Shown: positions 1 to 8,380 of the stretch, in pieces
Layout of the letters: the number at the start of each line of letters is the position of its first letter
How positions within the stretch are numbered: the stretch's first letter is position 1
NCBI RefSeq assembly: GCF_025643255.1
Contig: NZ_CP087112.1
Span: 2,480,001 to 2,544,000, forward strand
Direction of reading: 5' to 3'
Source of the DNA: Halomonas sp. 7T
GTDB taxonomy: Bacteria > Pseudomonadota > Gammaproteobacteria > Pseudomonadales > Halomonadaceae
Length of the DNA: 64,000 nt
Notes under the pieces: generated by a model
What the model saw: the letters and a program-made list of their open reading frames with translations, nothing else
Databases searched by the model: none
Told to the model about the DNA's origin: nothing
Program-made: the position numbers and the translations under genes

Positions 1-1208
1 ATGACGCGATAGAACCACTCCCAAGCCTCAGGGTTGATTGGCTCGCCCACAGAACCCAACAGGCGTAGCGAATCACGTTTACTGGAATCCATAACGCTAT
101 CGCCATGGGCCATTAGGGCACGCACAGCGGTAGGCGCGGTGTAAAGAATGTTGACGTTGTGCTTATCGACGATTTCGCCCATACGGCCATGGGTGGGATA
201 GCTAGGCACCCCTTCAAACATCAACGTAGTCGCACCGTTAGCCAGCGGCCCGTAGACAATATAGCTGTGGCCTGTCACCCAGCCTACATCAGCGGTACAC
301 CAGTAGATCTCGCCTTCTTGGTAGTCGAAGACATATTGGTGGGTCATTGCCGCATACGTGAGATAGCCACCGGTCGTGTGCTTTAAGCCCTTTGGCGCGC
401 CGGTAGAGCCGGAGGTATACAGAATAAAGAGAGGATCTTCAGCGCCCATCGCTTCTGCAGGGCATTCGGTGGACTGTTTGTCGACCAACTCATCAAACCA
501 GAGATCGCGACCATCCTGCCACTCAATATCGCCGCCGGTGCGTTTCACCACGAGGACGTTTTTACATACGTCCGTTCCTTCACGCTTGAGCGCTGAGTCA
601 ACGTTCTCTTTCAGCGGCACATGCTTGCCACCACGTACCGACTCATCAGCAGTGATCACCAGCTTGGAGTCGGCGCCAATCACCCGTTGAGCAACCGCAT
701 CTGGCGAGAAACCGCCAAAAATGACCGAGTGAACGGCACCAATGCGGGCGCAGGCAAGCATTGCCACCGCCGCTTCCGGAATCATGGGCATATACAGCGT
801 AACAGTGTCGCCTTTCTTGATACCCAGCGACTTCAACCCGTTGGCTAACTGGTTAGTCCGCTCATAAAGCTCACGGTAGCTAATATGCTTTGAATCATTG
901 GGATTATCACCTTCCCAGATGATGGCGGTTTGGTCACCACGCTTTTCTAAATGGCGATCCAGACAGTTAGCACTAACATTCAGTTGGCCATCTTCGAACC
1001 AGCGAATATCAACGTTATCGCGTGCAAACGATGTATTTTTAATTTTGGTGGGCGTTTTGATCCAGTCGAGACGTTTAGCCTGCTCGGCCCAGAAACCATC
1101 CGGGTCATCCATCGACTGTTGATACATGGCTGCATATTTATCTTTATCTGCCCACGCACTGGCGGCGATGCTATCGCGTACCGGGTAGACGTTTTTATGT
1201 TCGCTCAT
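1..1208 (-). CDS. acs: Acetyl-CoA synthetase, N-terminal part (C-terminus outside window)
   Basis: This gene activates acetate to acetyl-CoA through an acetyl-AMP intermediate in the cytoplasm. Reading the minus strand from ATG at 1208 gives about 402 uninterrupted codons that run off the window start, against roughly 650 residues for the family. The protein begins [10 protein letters not shown]. The AMP-binding P-loop motif [11 protein letters not shown] lies at about residues 263-273, followed by the [15 protein letters not shown] segment typical of Acs. The adenylate-forming core is present. The C-terminal domain carrying the regulatory acetylated lysine is beyond the window, so that lysine cannot be checked. 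The 169 bp upstream are AT-rich and should hold the promoter. Identification is firm; the gene is cut by the window edge, not by mutation. Confidence 0.95.
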   Translation of the reverse strand, partial: MSEHKNVYPVRDSIAASAWADKDKYAAMYQQSMDDPDGFWAEQAKRLDWIKTPTKIKNTSFARDNVDIRWFEDGQLNVSANCLDRHLEKRGDQTAIIWEGDNPNDSKHISYRELYERTNQLANGLKSLGIKKGDTVTLYMPMIPEAAVAMLACARIGAVHSVIFGGFSPDAVAQRVIGADSKLVITADESVRGGKHVPLKENVDSALKREGTDVCKNVLVVKRTGGDIEWQDGRDLWFDELVDKQSTECPAEAMGAEDPLFILYTSGSTGAPKGLKHTTGGYLTYAAMTHQYVFDYQEGEIYWCTADVGWVTGHSYIVYGPLANGATTLMFEGVPSYPTHGRMGEIVDKHNVNILYTAPTAVRALMAHGDSVMDSSKRDSLRLLGSVGEPINPEAWEWFYRV

Positions 1209-1377
1209 GAAATTGCCTCTATCCGTGAAAATGCACTCTCTGGAAAATGGTGTCGGCATTATTATTGGTCGCACCGACTCGTTTAATATTTACCTAGCAT
1301 AAACCTACCTGAGCCGGCTTCCTCTTAGACATTGGTATTAACATTTTTAATATAAAAAACAAAAGGTTAAAACTGTT

Positions 1378-1926
1378 TCAAGGTTTACTAATAGTGCAGT
1401 AGACCAAGGTCTGATCACATTCACGGCAGCGGTAACGACGCCCCCTTACCACTAAAGAGTGACGCCGCTTGGTAAAATAGTGTATCTGGCAGTCACACCG
1501 ATATGCGTAAGGCCGTGACTGCGCCTGCTGAATATCAAATTGGTGAGTTACTTTGGGCGCTAAACCAAACAAATCGCGCATCACCGACTGCCACTCGCGC
1601 CCATGAGGTTTTAAACGCGATCCGTTTGCCAAGTGAAATACTAGCCAATGGGCCATTTCATGAGGGATGACCTCATCAAAATATGCGCTGCGATTACCCT
1701 CTAACAGCACTGGATTAAAGCGCAGCCCTCCTTTACCAAGGTGCGCTTGGCCTGCAGAGGCCCCTTTTAGGTCAAACCATACCCTGGGTGCTGGCAGTTC
1801 TGGATACACTTCTTGGCAGCGCGCTAACGCTTCGTGTACCCGTGACCGGGCCGCTTTATGCAACGCTTGAGTCGATAACGCTGCTAATTGCTCAGGTGGC
1901 CAAGTGGGCAGTGGTGAGGTCTTCAT
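1378..1926 (-). CDS. SprT-like zinc metalloprotease domain protein
   Basis: This 182-residue protein is a SprT family member, a predicted zinc-dependent protease related to the catalytic domain of eukaryotic Spartan. The metal-binding HExxH motif is visible as H89-E90-M-A-H93, with a further likely ligand H108 in PHGREW. The C-terminal third is a zinc ribbon with paired cysteines (CDC and CREC) and a final cysteine near the end. Length and layout match bacterial SprT. The gene sits alone on the minus strand, back to back with the UPF0149 gene, whose start lies about 90 bp away. The physiological substrate of bacterial SprT is not established, so no role beyond a probable metallopeptidase is claimed. 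Confidence 0.85.
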   Translation of the reverse strand: MKTSPLPTWPPEQLAALSTQALHKAARSRVHEALARCQEVYPELPAPRVWFDLKGASAGQAHLGKGGLRFNPVLLEGNRSAYFDEVIPHEMAHWLVFHLANGSRLKPHGREWQSVMRDLFGLAPKVTHQFDIQQAQSRPYAYRCDCQIHYFTKRRHSLVVRGRRYRCRECDQTLVYCTISKP

Positions 1927-2017
1927 TAGTGATAAACTAGCCGTTAATAACGTTGCGAACGATTGTTACCGATCAGCATCCGTTTCACAAAGACGACTTT
2001 ATAAAACGAGGCTCCCC

Positions 2018-2692
2018 ATGGCAGAGCGCAATAACGTGCCAGCAGAAAATTCGTCCGAAAACGTCCCACCTCAACCGCTGCTGGAGGATGAGCAGCTGGA
2101 TAGGCTGGATGACTTTTTAGATTCCGAGCAGGTGGGGGAAGATGCTCTCGACCTCATTTCTGCGCATGGCTTTTTAGTCGCGTTGGCAGTCGCGCCTAGC
2201 GAGCAGCCTACCGCACAGTGGCTCGAAGAGCTGTTTCAGGGTGAGCCTAGCTACCGCAATGACGCCGAACGCGATGACATTATTCATCTGCTCACCCTGC
2301 TGCGGGACAACGCGATGGCAGTGCTGGAGCAAGGCGGCTTACCCGAGCTGCCCTTTGAGCTCACCTTGGATGGCCTACCCGCTGAAGAGACGCCGATTGG
2401 CGATTGGTGCGCGGGCTTTATGGAAGGCGTCTTCAGCGATGAGAGCGCCTGGTTCCAAGATGACGAAGAAGCGGCGGCCACTCTGCTGCTACCCTTCATG
2501 CTGCTGTCCGGGCTATTCGAAGACGAGCCAGACATGGCGGAAATGGCCCAGGATCAAGCTAACCAGGAGAGCTTGGTTGCTCAGCTGCCTGAGCTAGTGC
2601 TTGACCTCTACTTGCACTACCGTGTACCGCCGGAAACCGCCAAACCCAAACCGCGTAAGAAAACGCCGGCGAAAGGCAAAAAACGCAGGTAA
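2018..2692 (+). CDS. UPF0149 family protein (YecA-like)
   Basis: The ORF is open from 1904, but the start at ATG 2018 is preferred because an ACGAGG ribosome binding site lies 6 bp upstream and the extra 38 residues look non-conserved. This gives 224 residues. The protein is acidic and mostly helical, with WLEELFQGEP and DWCAGFMEG segments typical of UPF0149/YecA proteins. The tail from about residue 210 is strongly basic, rich in Pro and Lys (KPKPRKKTPAKGKK), and could bind nucleic acid or a partner. Members often carry a C-terminal SEC-C zinc motif; none is seen here. It converges with clsB across a 15-bp gap. Function is not known. Confidence 0.8.
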   Translation: MAERNNVPAENSSENVPPQPLLEDEQLDRLDDFLDSEQVGEDALDLISAHGFLVALAVAPSEQPTAQWLEELFQGEPSYRNDAERDDIIHLLTLLRDNAMAVLEQGGLPELPFELTLDGLPAEETPIGDWCAGFMEGVFSDESAWFQDDEEAAATLLLPFMLLSGLFEDEPDMAEMAQDQANQESLVAQLPELVLDLYLHYRVPPETAKPKPRKKTPAKGKKRR

Positions 2693-2707
2693 GCGCCTGC
2701 AAGGCAG

Positions 2708-3829
2708 CTATTTAAGACGGGTAACCATCGCGTCCATCAAACCATAGATCCACTCTCTAGCGCGCTGCCCCCAGGGGCGCGCAGCCCAGGCGGCAGGATC
2801 GACCTCCTGGCTGACGGCAAAATTTCGCTCAAACAGCGCACGCACGTCGTCGGCCACGGTTTCAGACTCCAACTCTTGGTTCGCTTCAAGATTCCAATGC
2901 AAATTCCAGTGGTCGAAATTACATGACCCCACGCTGACCCAATTATCTACCAGTACAAATTTGGCGTGGATAAAGGTAGGTTGGAATTCAAAAATGCGCA
3001 CGCCCGCTTTAAGCTGCGCCTGATAGTAACGCTGTCCGGCGTAGCGCACGCCGGGGTGGTCATGCTCGCAGCCTGGCAACAGCAGACGCACATCAACTCC
3101 CCGCCGGGCCGCCTTGATCAACCGACGCCGCAGCGAAAAGGTAGGTACAAAATAGGGGGTGCACAGCCACAGGCGATCATTCGCTTGGTTGATACGTCCA
3201 TACAGTGAGTGACGAATAGCCTGGTAGCGATACCCTCTAGCGGATACCACCCGCCCCGACACACCATCAGGATAGCGTTCAGGCGGTCGCTGCGTAGCGA
3301 GCCCTGTTGTCGTTAAATTACCTTTCTCAGCACGGGTTAACCGTGAGCGCCACAGGCGACGGAACAACGTTTCCCAATCCGCCACTACCGGGCCTTCCAT
3401 TCGCACCGCAACTTCGTACCACGCATCCAGGAACTCATCCACCGCCCCAAAGCCACCGGTAAAGGCAACCTTGCCATCTACTACGACAATTTTGCGATGA
3501 TCACGGCTTAAATTACGGGCCAGTGAATGAAAACCAATCGGATTGAAAAGTCGTAACTGAATGCCCGCCTGCTGCAGCCGGTTACGCTCAGCGCTGCCCA
3601 AGCCCATCGCGCCATAGCCATCCAGCAATAGATAAACGTTTACCCCACGCCGAGCGGCACTCATCAGCACATCGCACACTTGGTCCGCAAGCTTGCCCGA
3701 CTCCATTAGATACAGCTCGACCAGCACGTAGTACCTGGCCTGACTGACCGCCTCAAACATGGCCGGCAGAAAGCACGACGCTTCTGGCAGCAGAGTAACG
3801 CGATTCCCTTCTCGCCACGCATGCTGCAT
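2708..3829 (-). CDS. clsB: Cardiolipin synthase B-type phospholipase D family protein
   Basis: This is predicted to condense phosphatidylglycerol to cardiolipin at the inner membrane. Two HKD phospholipase D motifs are visible: H111-R-K113 with D118 (HRKIVVVD followed by FTGG), and H288-A-K290 with D295 followed by GSCN at 301-304. The 373-residue length and the absence of N-terminal transmembrane helices fit ClsB (YbhO), not ClsA, which carries two membrane spans. The first motif ends in GG where the second has GSxN, as usual in ClsB. The gene converges with the UPF0149 gene and lies 247 bp upstream of the rsmJ start on the same strand direction. Assignment to ClsB rather than ClsC is by length and motif layout. 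Confidence 0.85.
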   Translation of the reverse strand: MQHAWREGNRVTLLPEASCFLPAMFEAVSQARYYVLVELYLMESGKLADQVCDVLMSAARRGVNVYLLLDGYGAMGLGSAERNRLQQAGIQLRLFNPIGFHSLARNLSRDHRKIVVVDGKVAFTGGFGAVDEFLDAWYEVAVRMEGPVVADWETLFRRLWRSRLTRAEKGNLTTTGLATQRPPERYPDGVSGRVVSARGYRYQAIRHSLYGRINQANDRLWLCTPYFVPTFSLRRRLIKAARRGVDVRLLLPGCEHDHPGVRYAGQRYYQAQLKAGVRIFEFQPTFIHAKFVLVDNWVSVGSCNFDHWNLHWNLEANQELESETVADDVRALFERNFAVSQEVDPAAWAARPWGQRAREWIYGLMDAMVTRLK

Positions 3830-3856
3830 ACAGGCTCCTTTTTGCGTTGAGAAACG

Positions 3857-4582
3857 TTAACGGGTTAGCGAACGATGCACGTAAAGATCGTAGCGGCTCG
3901 TTTTCCCCTCAAGGGTATGCTGGGGAGCAGGCCCGGCAATGGGCGGCGCCTTACGAGGCCGCTTAACCACAACGCGATGCGTTGCCACATCCAACGCTGC
4001 CTCCAGCAGCCTAGGAGCGTCATTATCGTCGCCGGCCAGCTCTCGAAACAGGCGCATCTCTTTTTTCACTAGTGCAGACTTTTCGCGATGGGGAAACATC
4101 GGGTCAAGATGAATAACCTGGGGGGCAAATTGCGCATCGGCCACCAGCTCAGCCAGGGCATTGGCGGCATCACCATGGCGCAACTGCATACGTGCCGCAA
4201 TCGCGGCTGTCTCTTCCGCTTGCGCCGCTCTAGAAAGGCCATCGTTTAGCAGCGCAGCAATGGCCGCTACGCGCTCTATTAACAGTACCTTTGCGCCTAA
4301 ACTTGCCAGCACAAACGCATCGCGTCCTAGCCCTGCAGTAGCATCCACGATGCTTGGCGTTGCCCCTTTAGCTAAGCCACAGGCTTTGGCCACCAACTGC
4401 CCTCGGCCGCCCCCAAACTGGCGTCGATGAGCCGCCTTTCCCGCGACAAAATCAACGCTTAGCGGCTTACCATACTGCTGCTCGCTTCCGACAAGGGCTA
4501 GCTGGCCTTCATGCTGGGCCAAGGTAAGCCCAGCAGGCAGCACTAACGCTTCAGGCAGTGTGCGCCACGTGCTATCGCTCAT
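3857..4582 (-). CDS. rsmJ: 16S rRNA (guanine1516-N2)-methyltransferase
   Basis: RsmJ uses S-adenosylmethionine to methylate N2 of G1516 in 16S rRNA. The ORF can start at 4597, but ATG at 4582 overlaps the tsaB stop as ATGA, the usual sign of translational coupling, and gives 241 residues beginning [10 protein letters not shown]. Visible motifs are [12 protein letters not shown] (SAM-binding glycine loop, family specific) and HLDPMFPHR (catalytic region of the DPMFP type). The region [10 protein letters not shown] with the following glycine-rich GGGRGQ is also typical of RsmJ (YhiQ). The gene is in a two-gene minus-strand unit with tsaB. Confidence 0.92.
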   Translation of the reverse strand: MSDSTWRTLPEALVLPAGLTLAQHEGQLALVGSEQQYGKPLSVDFVAGKAAHRRQFGGGRGQLVAKACGLAKGATPSIVDATAGLGRDAFVLASLGAKVLLIERVAAIAALLNDGLSRAAQAEETAAIAARMQLRHGDAANALAELVADAQFAPQVIHLDPMFPHREKSALVKKEMRLFRELAGDDNDAPRLLEAALDVATHRVVVKRPRKAPPIAGPAPQHTLEGKTSRYDLYVHRSLTR

Positions 4583-5277
4583 GCGGGCTTTTTCCACGCC
4601 ACATCGTTACGTAGGTACACCGGCTGGGCGTCATGGGCCGCCTGTCCCAAACCAGTCTCCAAATCACGCAAGCCAAGCCACGCCATCTCTTCGGCCCTCG
4701 GTTCAAGGTCACTAAGGTACTGAGTCATGTTGGCTTGCACATCGGCAGTAAACTGCTCCCATAAGCTAAACCCTGAACCAACGCCCACCCAGTCGGTTTC
4801 ATCTGAGGGCAGATGCAACCTTTCCGGTGCCATCACGACCTCATTGCTTTGGCGGCTAACGCTATCGTTTAAACAGTGCCACGTCGCCACGTAGATTTCC
4901 CCCATACGCGCATCCAACGCGGTGACGACATGGCGAAAATGGTAGCGCCGGTGAACCTGAAGCGCGAGTGCTTCCAACGTGGAAATGCCCAGCAAGGGAC
5001 GATCCAACCCAAATGCCAAGCCTTGGGCCGTACCTGCTGCGATGCGCAGGCCCGTAAACGAGCCAGGGCCACGCCCAAACGCCACCGCGTCTAACTGCTG
5101 GGGAGAGACTTGCGCCTCTGCCAGCACGTCATCCACCATGGGCATCAGTCGGCGCGTGTGGGCGCGCGGGGTTAGCTCAAAACGCGCAATACACTCACGC
5201 TCTGCTCCCTCTTGACGTATTAGCGCGGCTGAACAGGCGCTGGAAGAGGCGTCCAGCGCGAGTAAGAGTGATGGCAT
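4579..5277 (-). CDS. tsaB: tRNA threonylcarbamoyladenosine synthesis protein TsaB
   Basis: TsaB (YeaZ) is the non-catalytic partner of TsaD and TsaE in formation of the t6A37 modification of ANN-decoding tRNAs. The 232-residue protein opens with [16 protein letters not shown], the ASKHA-fold strand expected at the N-terminus, and contains the [15 protein letters not shown] motif conserved in TsaB and the GISTLEALA segment. It is a full-length YeaZ-type protein. Its stop overlaps the rsmJ start by ATGA. Upstream lies a long perfect hairpin (5329-5369) separating it from adk, so tsaB-rsmJ probably has its own promoter. Confidence 0.93.
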   Translation of the reverse strand: MPSLLLALDASSSACSAALIRQEGAERECIARFELTPRAHTRRLMPMVDDVLAEAQVSPQQLDAVAFGRGPGSFTGLRIAAGTAQGLAFGLDRPLLGISTLEALALQVHRRYHFRHVVTALDARMGEIYVATWHCLNDSVSRQSNEVVMAPERLHLPSDETDWVGVGSGFSLWEQFTADVQANMTQYLSDLEPRAEEMAWLGLRDLETGLGQAAHDAQPVYLRNDVAWKKPA

Positions 5278-5328
5278 AGCAGTTTCATACTCAGGAGAAA
5301 TAGAGAGGCATTATACCGCTGCAGAGCC

Positions 5329-5369
5329 TTAACGACGATGGCCCGCACAAGGCGGGCCATCGTCGTTAA
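5329..5369 (-). terminator. Perfect 18-bp inverted repeat between adk and tsaB
   Basis: The arms 5329-5346 and 5352-5369 are perfectly complementary over 18 bp with a 5-nt loop (acaag). It lies 17 bp past the adk stop on the minus strand, the right place for a terminator. Neither side carries a clear T-tract, so it may act as a terminator without U-run, a transcript-end stabiliser, or something else. Confidence 0.55.
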
Positions 5370-5386
5370 TACAGGGCACATATCGC

Positions 5387-6142
<756 letters not shown>

Positions 6143-6228
6143 TTAGTACTTTTTTAAGTTAAAACAGCAAAGTGGCCGTTTCTTGTACTTTGGTCACCCC
6201 TGTTTTGGGGCGCTAATAGGCTACAAAC

Positions 6229-6258
6229 ACACACGGCGCCCCAATGGGCGCCGTGTGT
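6229..6258 (-). terminator. Terminator of the aceE-aceF unit
   Basis: A perfect 13-bp stem (6229-6241 with 6246-6258, loop 4 nt) lies 19 bp past the aceF stop on the minus strand. The stem core is GGCGCC-rich. It is followed on the minus strand by GTTTGTAG, a weak T-run, so termination is likely but not certain. Confidence 0.65.
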
Positions 6259-6277
6259 CGTTCTGCTTTATAACGGT

Positions 6278-8323
6278 TTACAGCAACAACCGTCGAATGT
6301 CGGTTAGCACATCCGCCAGGAAAGCGGTAAAGCGCGCCGCATCGGCACCGTTAATCGCCCGGTGATCGTAGGAGAGCGAGAGCGGCATCATCAAACGCGG
6401 CTGGAAGGCACTGCCATCCCACACCGGTTTCATTTGCGCTTTCGATACGCCCAAGATCGCCACTTCCGGCGCATTAACAATCGGCGTAAATGCCGTGCCA
6501 CCAATCGAACCCAGGCTCGAAATCGTGAAGCAGCCGCCGGTCATCTCGTCACGCTTGAGCTTCTTGGTTTGCGCTTTCTTGCCCAGCTCCGCCATCTCCT
6601 TGGCAATCTCAATCAAGGATTTTTGGTCGGCGTTGCGCACTACCGGCACCATCAGGCCCTCCGGCGTATCCACCGCGATACCGATATGCACGTAGTTTTT
6701 CCAGACCAGCGTATCGCCATCGCCTTTCAGGCTGACGTTAAACTGGGGGAACTTACGCAGCGCAAAGGCACACGCTTTGACCATAAACGGCAGCGGCGTG
6801 AGTTTTGCGCCCTGCGCTTCCGCTTCGGCCTTCATGGCTTTGCGGAAGGCTTCAAGCTCAGTGATATCCGCTTCGTCGAACTGGGTCACGTGGGGGACGT
6901 TGAGCCAGCTGCGGTGCAGGTTGGTCGCGCCCATCTTGAGCAGGCGGCCCATGGGCTTCTCTTCCACCTCACCAAACTGGCTGAAGTCGACCTCGGGAAT
7001 CGCAGGAATACCCGCCCCGCCCGTTGCTGCCGGCGCGGCTGCTGACGCGCTGCCTTGGTTAGCAATCGCTTGCTTGACGTACGCCTGCACGTCCTCTTTC
7101 AGCACGCGGTCCTTCGGGCCACTGGGCTTCACTAGGCCAAGATCAACGCCCAGTTCGCGGGCTAACATACGTACCGCCGGGCCTGCGTGAACCAGCTTGC
7201 CATCACGTGGCTTATGCGCGGCCATTTGGGCTTCAGGGCTTGGCGTACCGCCGCTGGCGGCAGGCTTAGCACTGGATGGGCTACTAGCGCTGCTTTGCGG
7301 TGCCTTTTCAGGCGCCGCTTTTTTCGGCGCCGCCTTTTCGGTACCGGCGACTTCGATATAGCCGATCACGTCGCCTTCAGAGACGGTGTCGCCCTCTTTC
7401 ACGGTCAGCTCTAGGAGCTTGCCTTTATAAGGGCTTGGCACGTCCATCGACGCTTTGTCAGATTCTAAGGTGATCAGCGGATCTTCTTCGTTGATCTCGT
7501 CACCGGCAGCCACACCGATTTCAATGATCGGCACATCAGAAGAGCCTGACAGATCCGGGACGCGAATCTCTTTACGCTCGGGTTCGCCGCTGCCGCTCGC
7601 TTCTTCGGCACTCTCTTCCTCAACCGCTTCTTGCGGCGCACTGCTGGCGGCGGATTCAGCTTCCTGGGCAGGCGCCTCGTCTTCGTCACCACCGTCGCCC
7701 GCGATCTCCATCTGGCCGATGACGTCGCCTTCCGACACCGTGTCGCCCTCTTTGACGGTCAGCGCCACGATCTTGCCGCTATGGGGGCTGGGCACGTCCA
7801 TGGAGGCTTTGTCCGACTCTAGCGTGATCAGGGTGTCTTCGGCTTCGACCTCATCGCCTTCGCCTACGGCCACCTCGATGATCTCGACGCTGTCCGAGCC
7901 GCCAAGATCGGGCACTGTGATATCTACCGTCTGCTTACCACCGGCGGACTTTTTAGCCGCAGGCTTCTGCTCTTGCGGTTGCTCTTTAGACTGTTCTTGA
8001 GAAGGCTCTTTGGGTGTTGCTTGCTTGGCTGGAGCCTCTTCAGGCTGGCTGTCAGACGAGCTCTCTTGCTGCTCGTCGCCGCCACCCTCGACTTCCAGCT
8101 CAACGATGTCGTCGCCTTCGGAGACGCTGTCGCCTTCTTTGACCAGCACTTTGAGCACCTTGCCGCCTTTCGGGGCGGGGACGTCCATGCTGGCTTTGTC
8201 GGATTCCAGGGTGATTAGGGTGTCTTCCGCTTCAATGACGTCGCCTTCTGACACCGCAATCTCGATGATTTCGACATCGGTATCGCCACCGATGTCGGGA
8301 ACTTTGATAATTTCGCTACTCAA
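6278..8323 (-). CDS. aceF: Pyruvate dehydrogenase E2, dihydrolipoamide acetyltransferase
   Basis: AceF is the E2 core of the pyruvate dehydrogenase complex and transfers acetyl groups from lipoyl-lysine to CoA. The reading frame is open from 8362, but the best start is TTG at 8323: AAGGAG lies about 9 bp upstream and the protein then begins MSSEIIKVPDIGG. It is 681 residues. Three lipoyl domains follow one another with lipoyl lysines in ESDKASMDV at about K43, K172 and K290, joined by Ala/Pro/Glu-rich flexible linkers. An E1/E3-binding segment (AGPAVRMLARELGVDL) and a catalytic domain with the C-terminal SYDHRAINGADAARF active-site motif complete it. It lies 57 bp downstream of aceE in the same unit. 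Confidence 0.97.
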   Translation of the reverse strand: MSSEIIKVPDIGGDTDVEIIEIAVSEGDVIEAEDTLITLESDKASMDVPAPKGGKVLKVLVKEGDSVSEGDDIVELEVEGGGDEQQESSSDSQPEEAPAKQATPKEPSQEQSKEQPQEQKPAAKKSAGGKQTVDITVPDLGGSDSVEIIEVAVGEGDEVEAEDTLITLESDKASMDVPSPHSGKIVALTVKEGDTVSEGDVIGQMEIAGDGGDEDEAPAQEAESAASSAPQEAVEEESAEEASGSGEPERKEIRVPDLSGSSDVPIIEIGVAAGDEINEEDPLITLESDKASMDVPSPYKGKLLELTVKEGDTVSEGDVIGYIEVAGTEKAAPKKAAPEKAPQSSASSPSSAKPAASGGTPSPEAQMAAHKPRDGKLVHAGPAVRMLARELGVDLGLVKPSGPKDRVLKEDVQAYVKQAIANQGSASAAAPAATGGAGIPAIPEVDFSQFGEVEEKPMGRLLKMGATNLHRSWLNVPHVTQFDEADITELEAFRKAMKAEAEAQGAKLTPLPFMVKACAFALRKFPQFNVSLKGDGDTLVWKNYVHIGIAVDTPEGLMVPVVRNADQKSLIEIAKEMAELGKKAQTKKLKRDEMTGGCFTISSLGSIGGTAFTPIVNAPEVAILGVSKAQMKPVWDGSAFQPRLMMPLSLSYDHRAINGADAARFTAFLADVLTDIRRLLL
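7340..8320 (-). repeat. Three tandem lipoyl-domain repeats inside aceF
   Basis: Codons for residues of roughly 1-78, 132-208 and 252-328 of AceF (about 8320-8090, 7930-7700 and 7570-7340) encode near-identical lipoyl domains, each with ESDKASMDVP and KEGDxVSEGD. The linkers between them differ in sequence and length. This is a normal feature of proteobacterial E2 chains, which carry one to three such domains. Confidence 0.9.
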
Positions 8324-8380
8324 GGTCGCGCTCCTTCCAAATCGGATCGAGCCGGCGGGCACCTGCCCGCCGGGCAGCGT

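Noticed and set aside
6362..7045. 227-codon plus-strand ORF opposite aceF
   Set aside because: Antisense to the well-supported E2 catalytic domain, with Arg/His-rich random composition.
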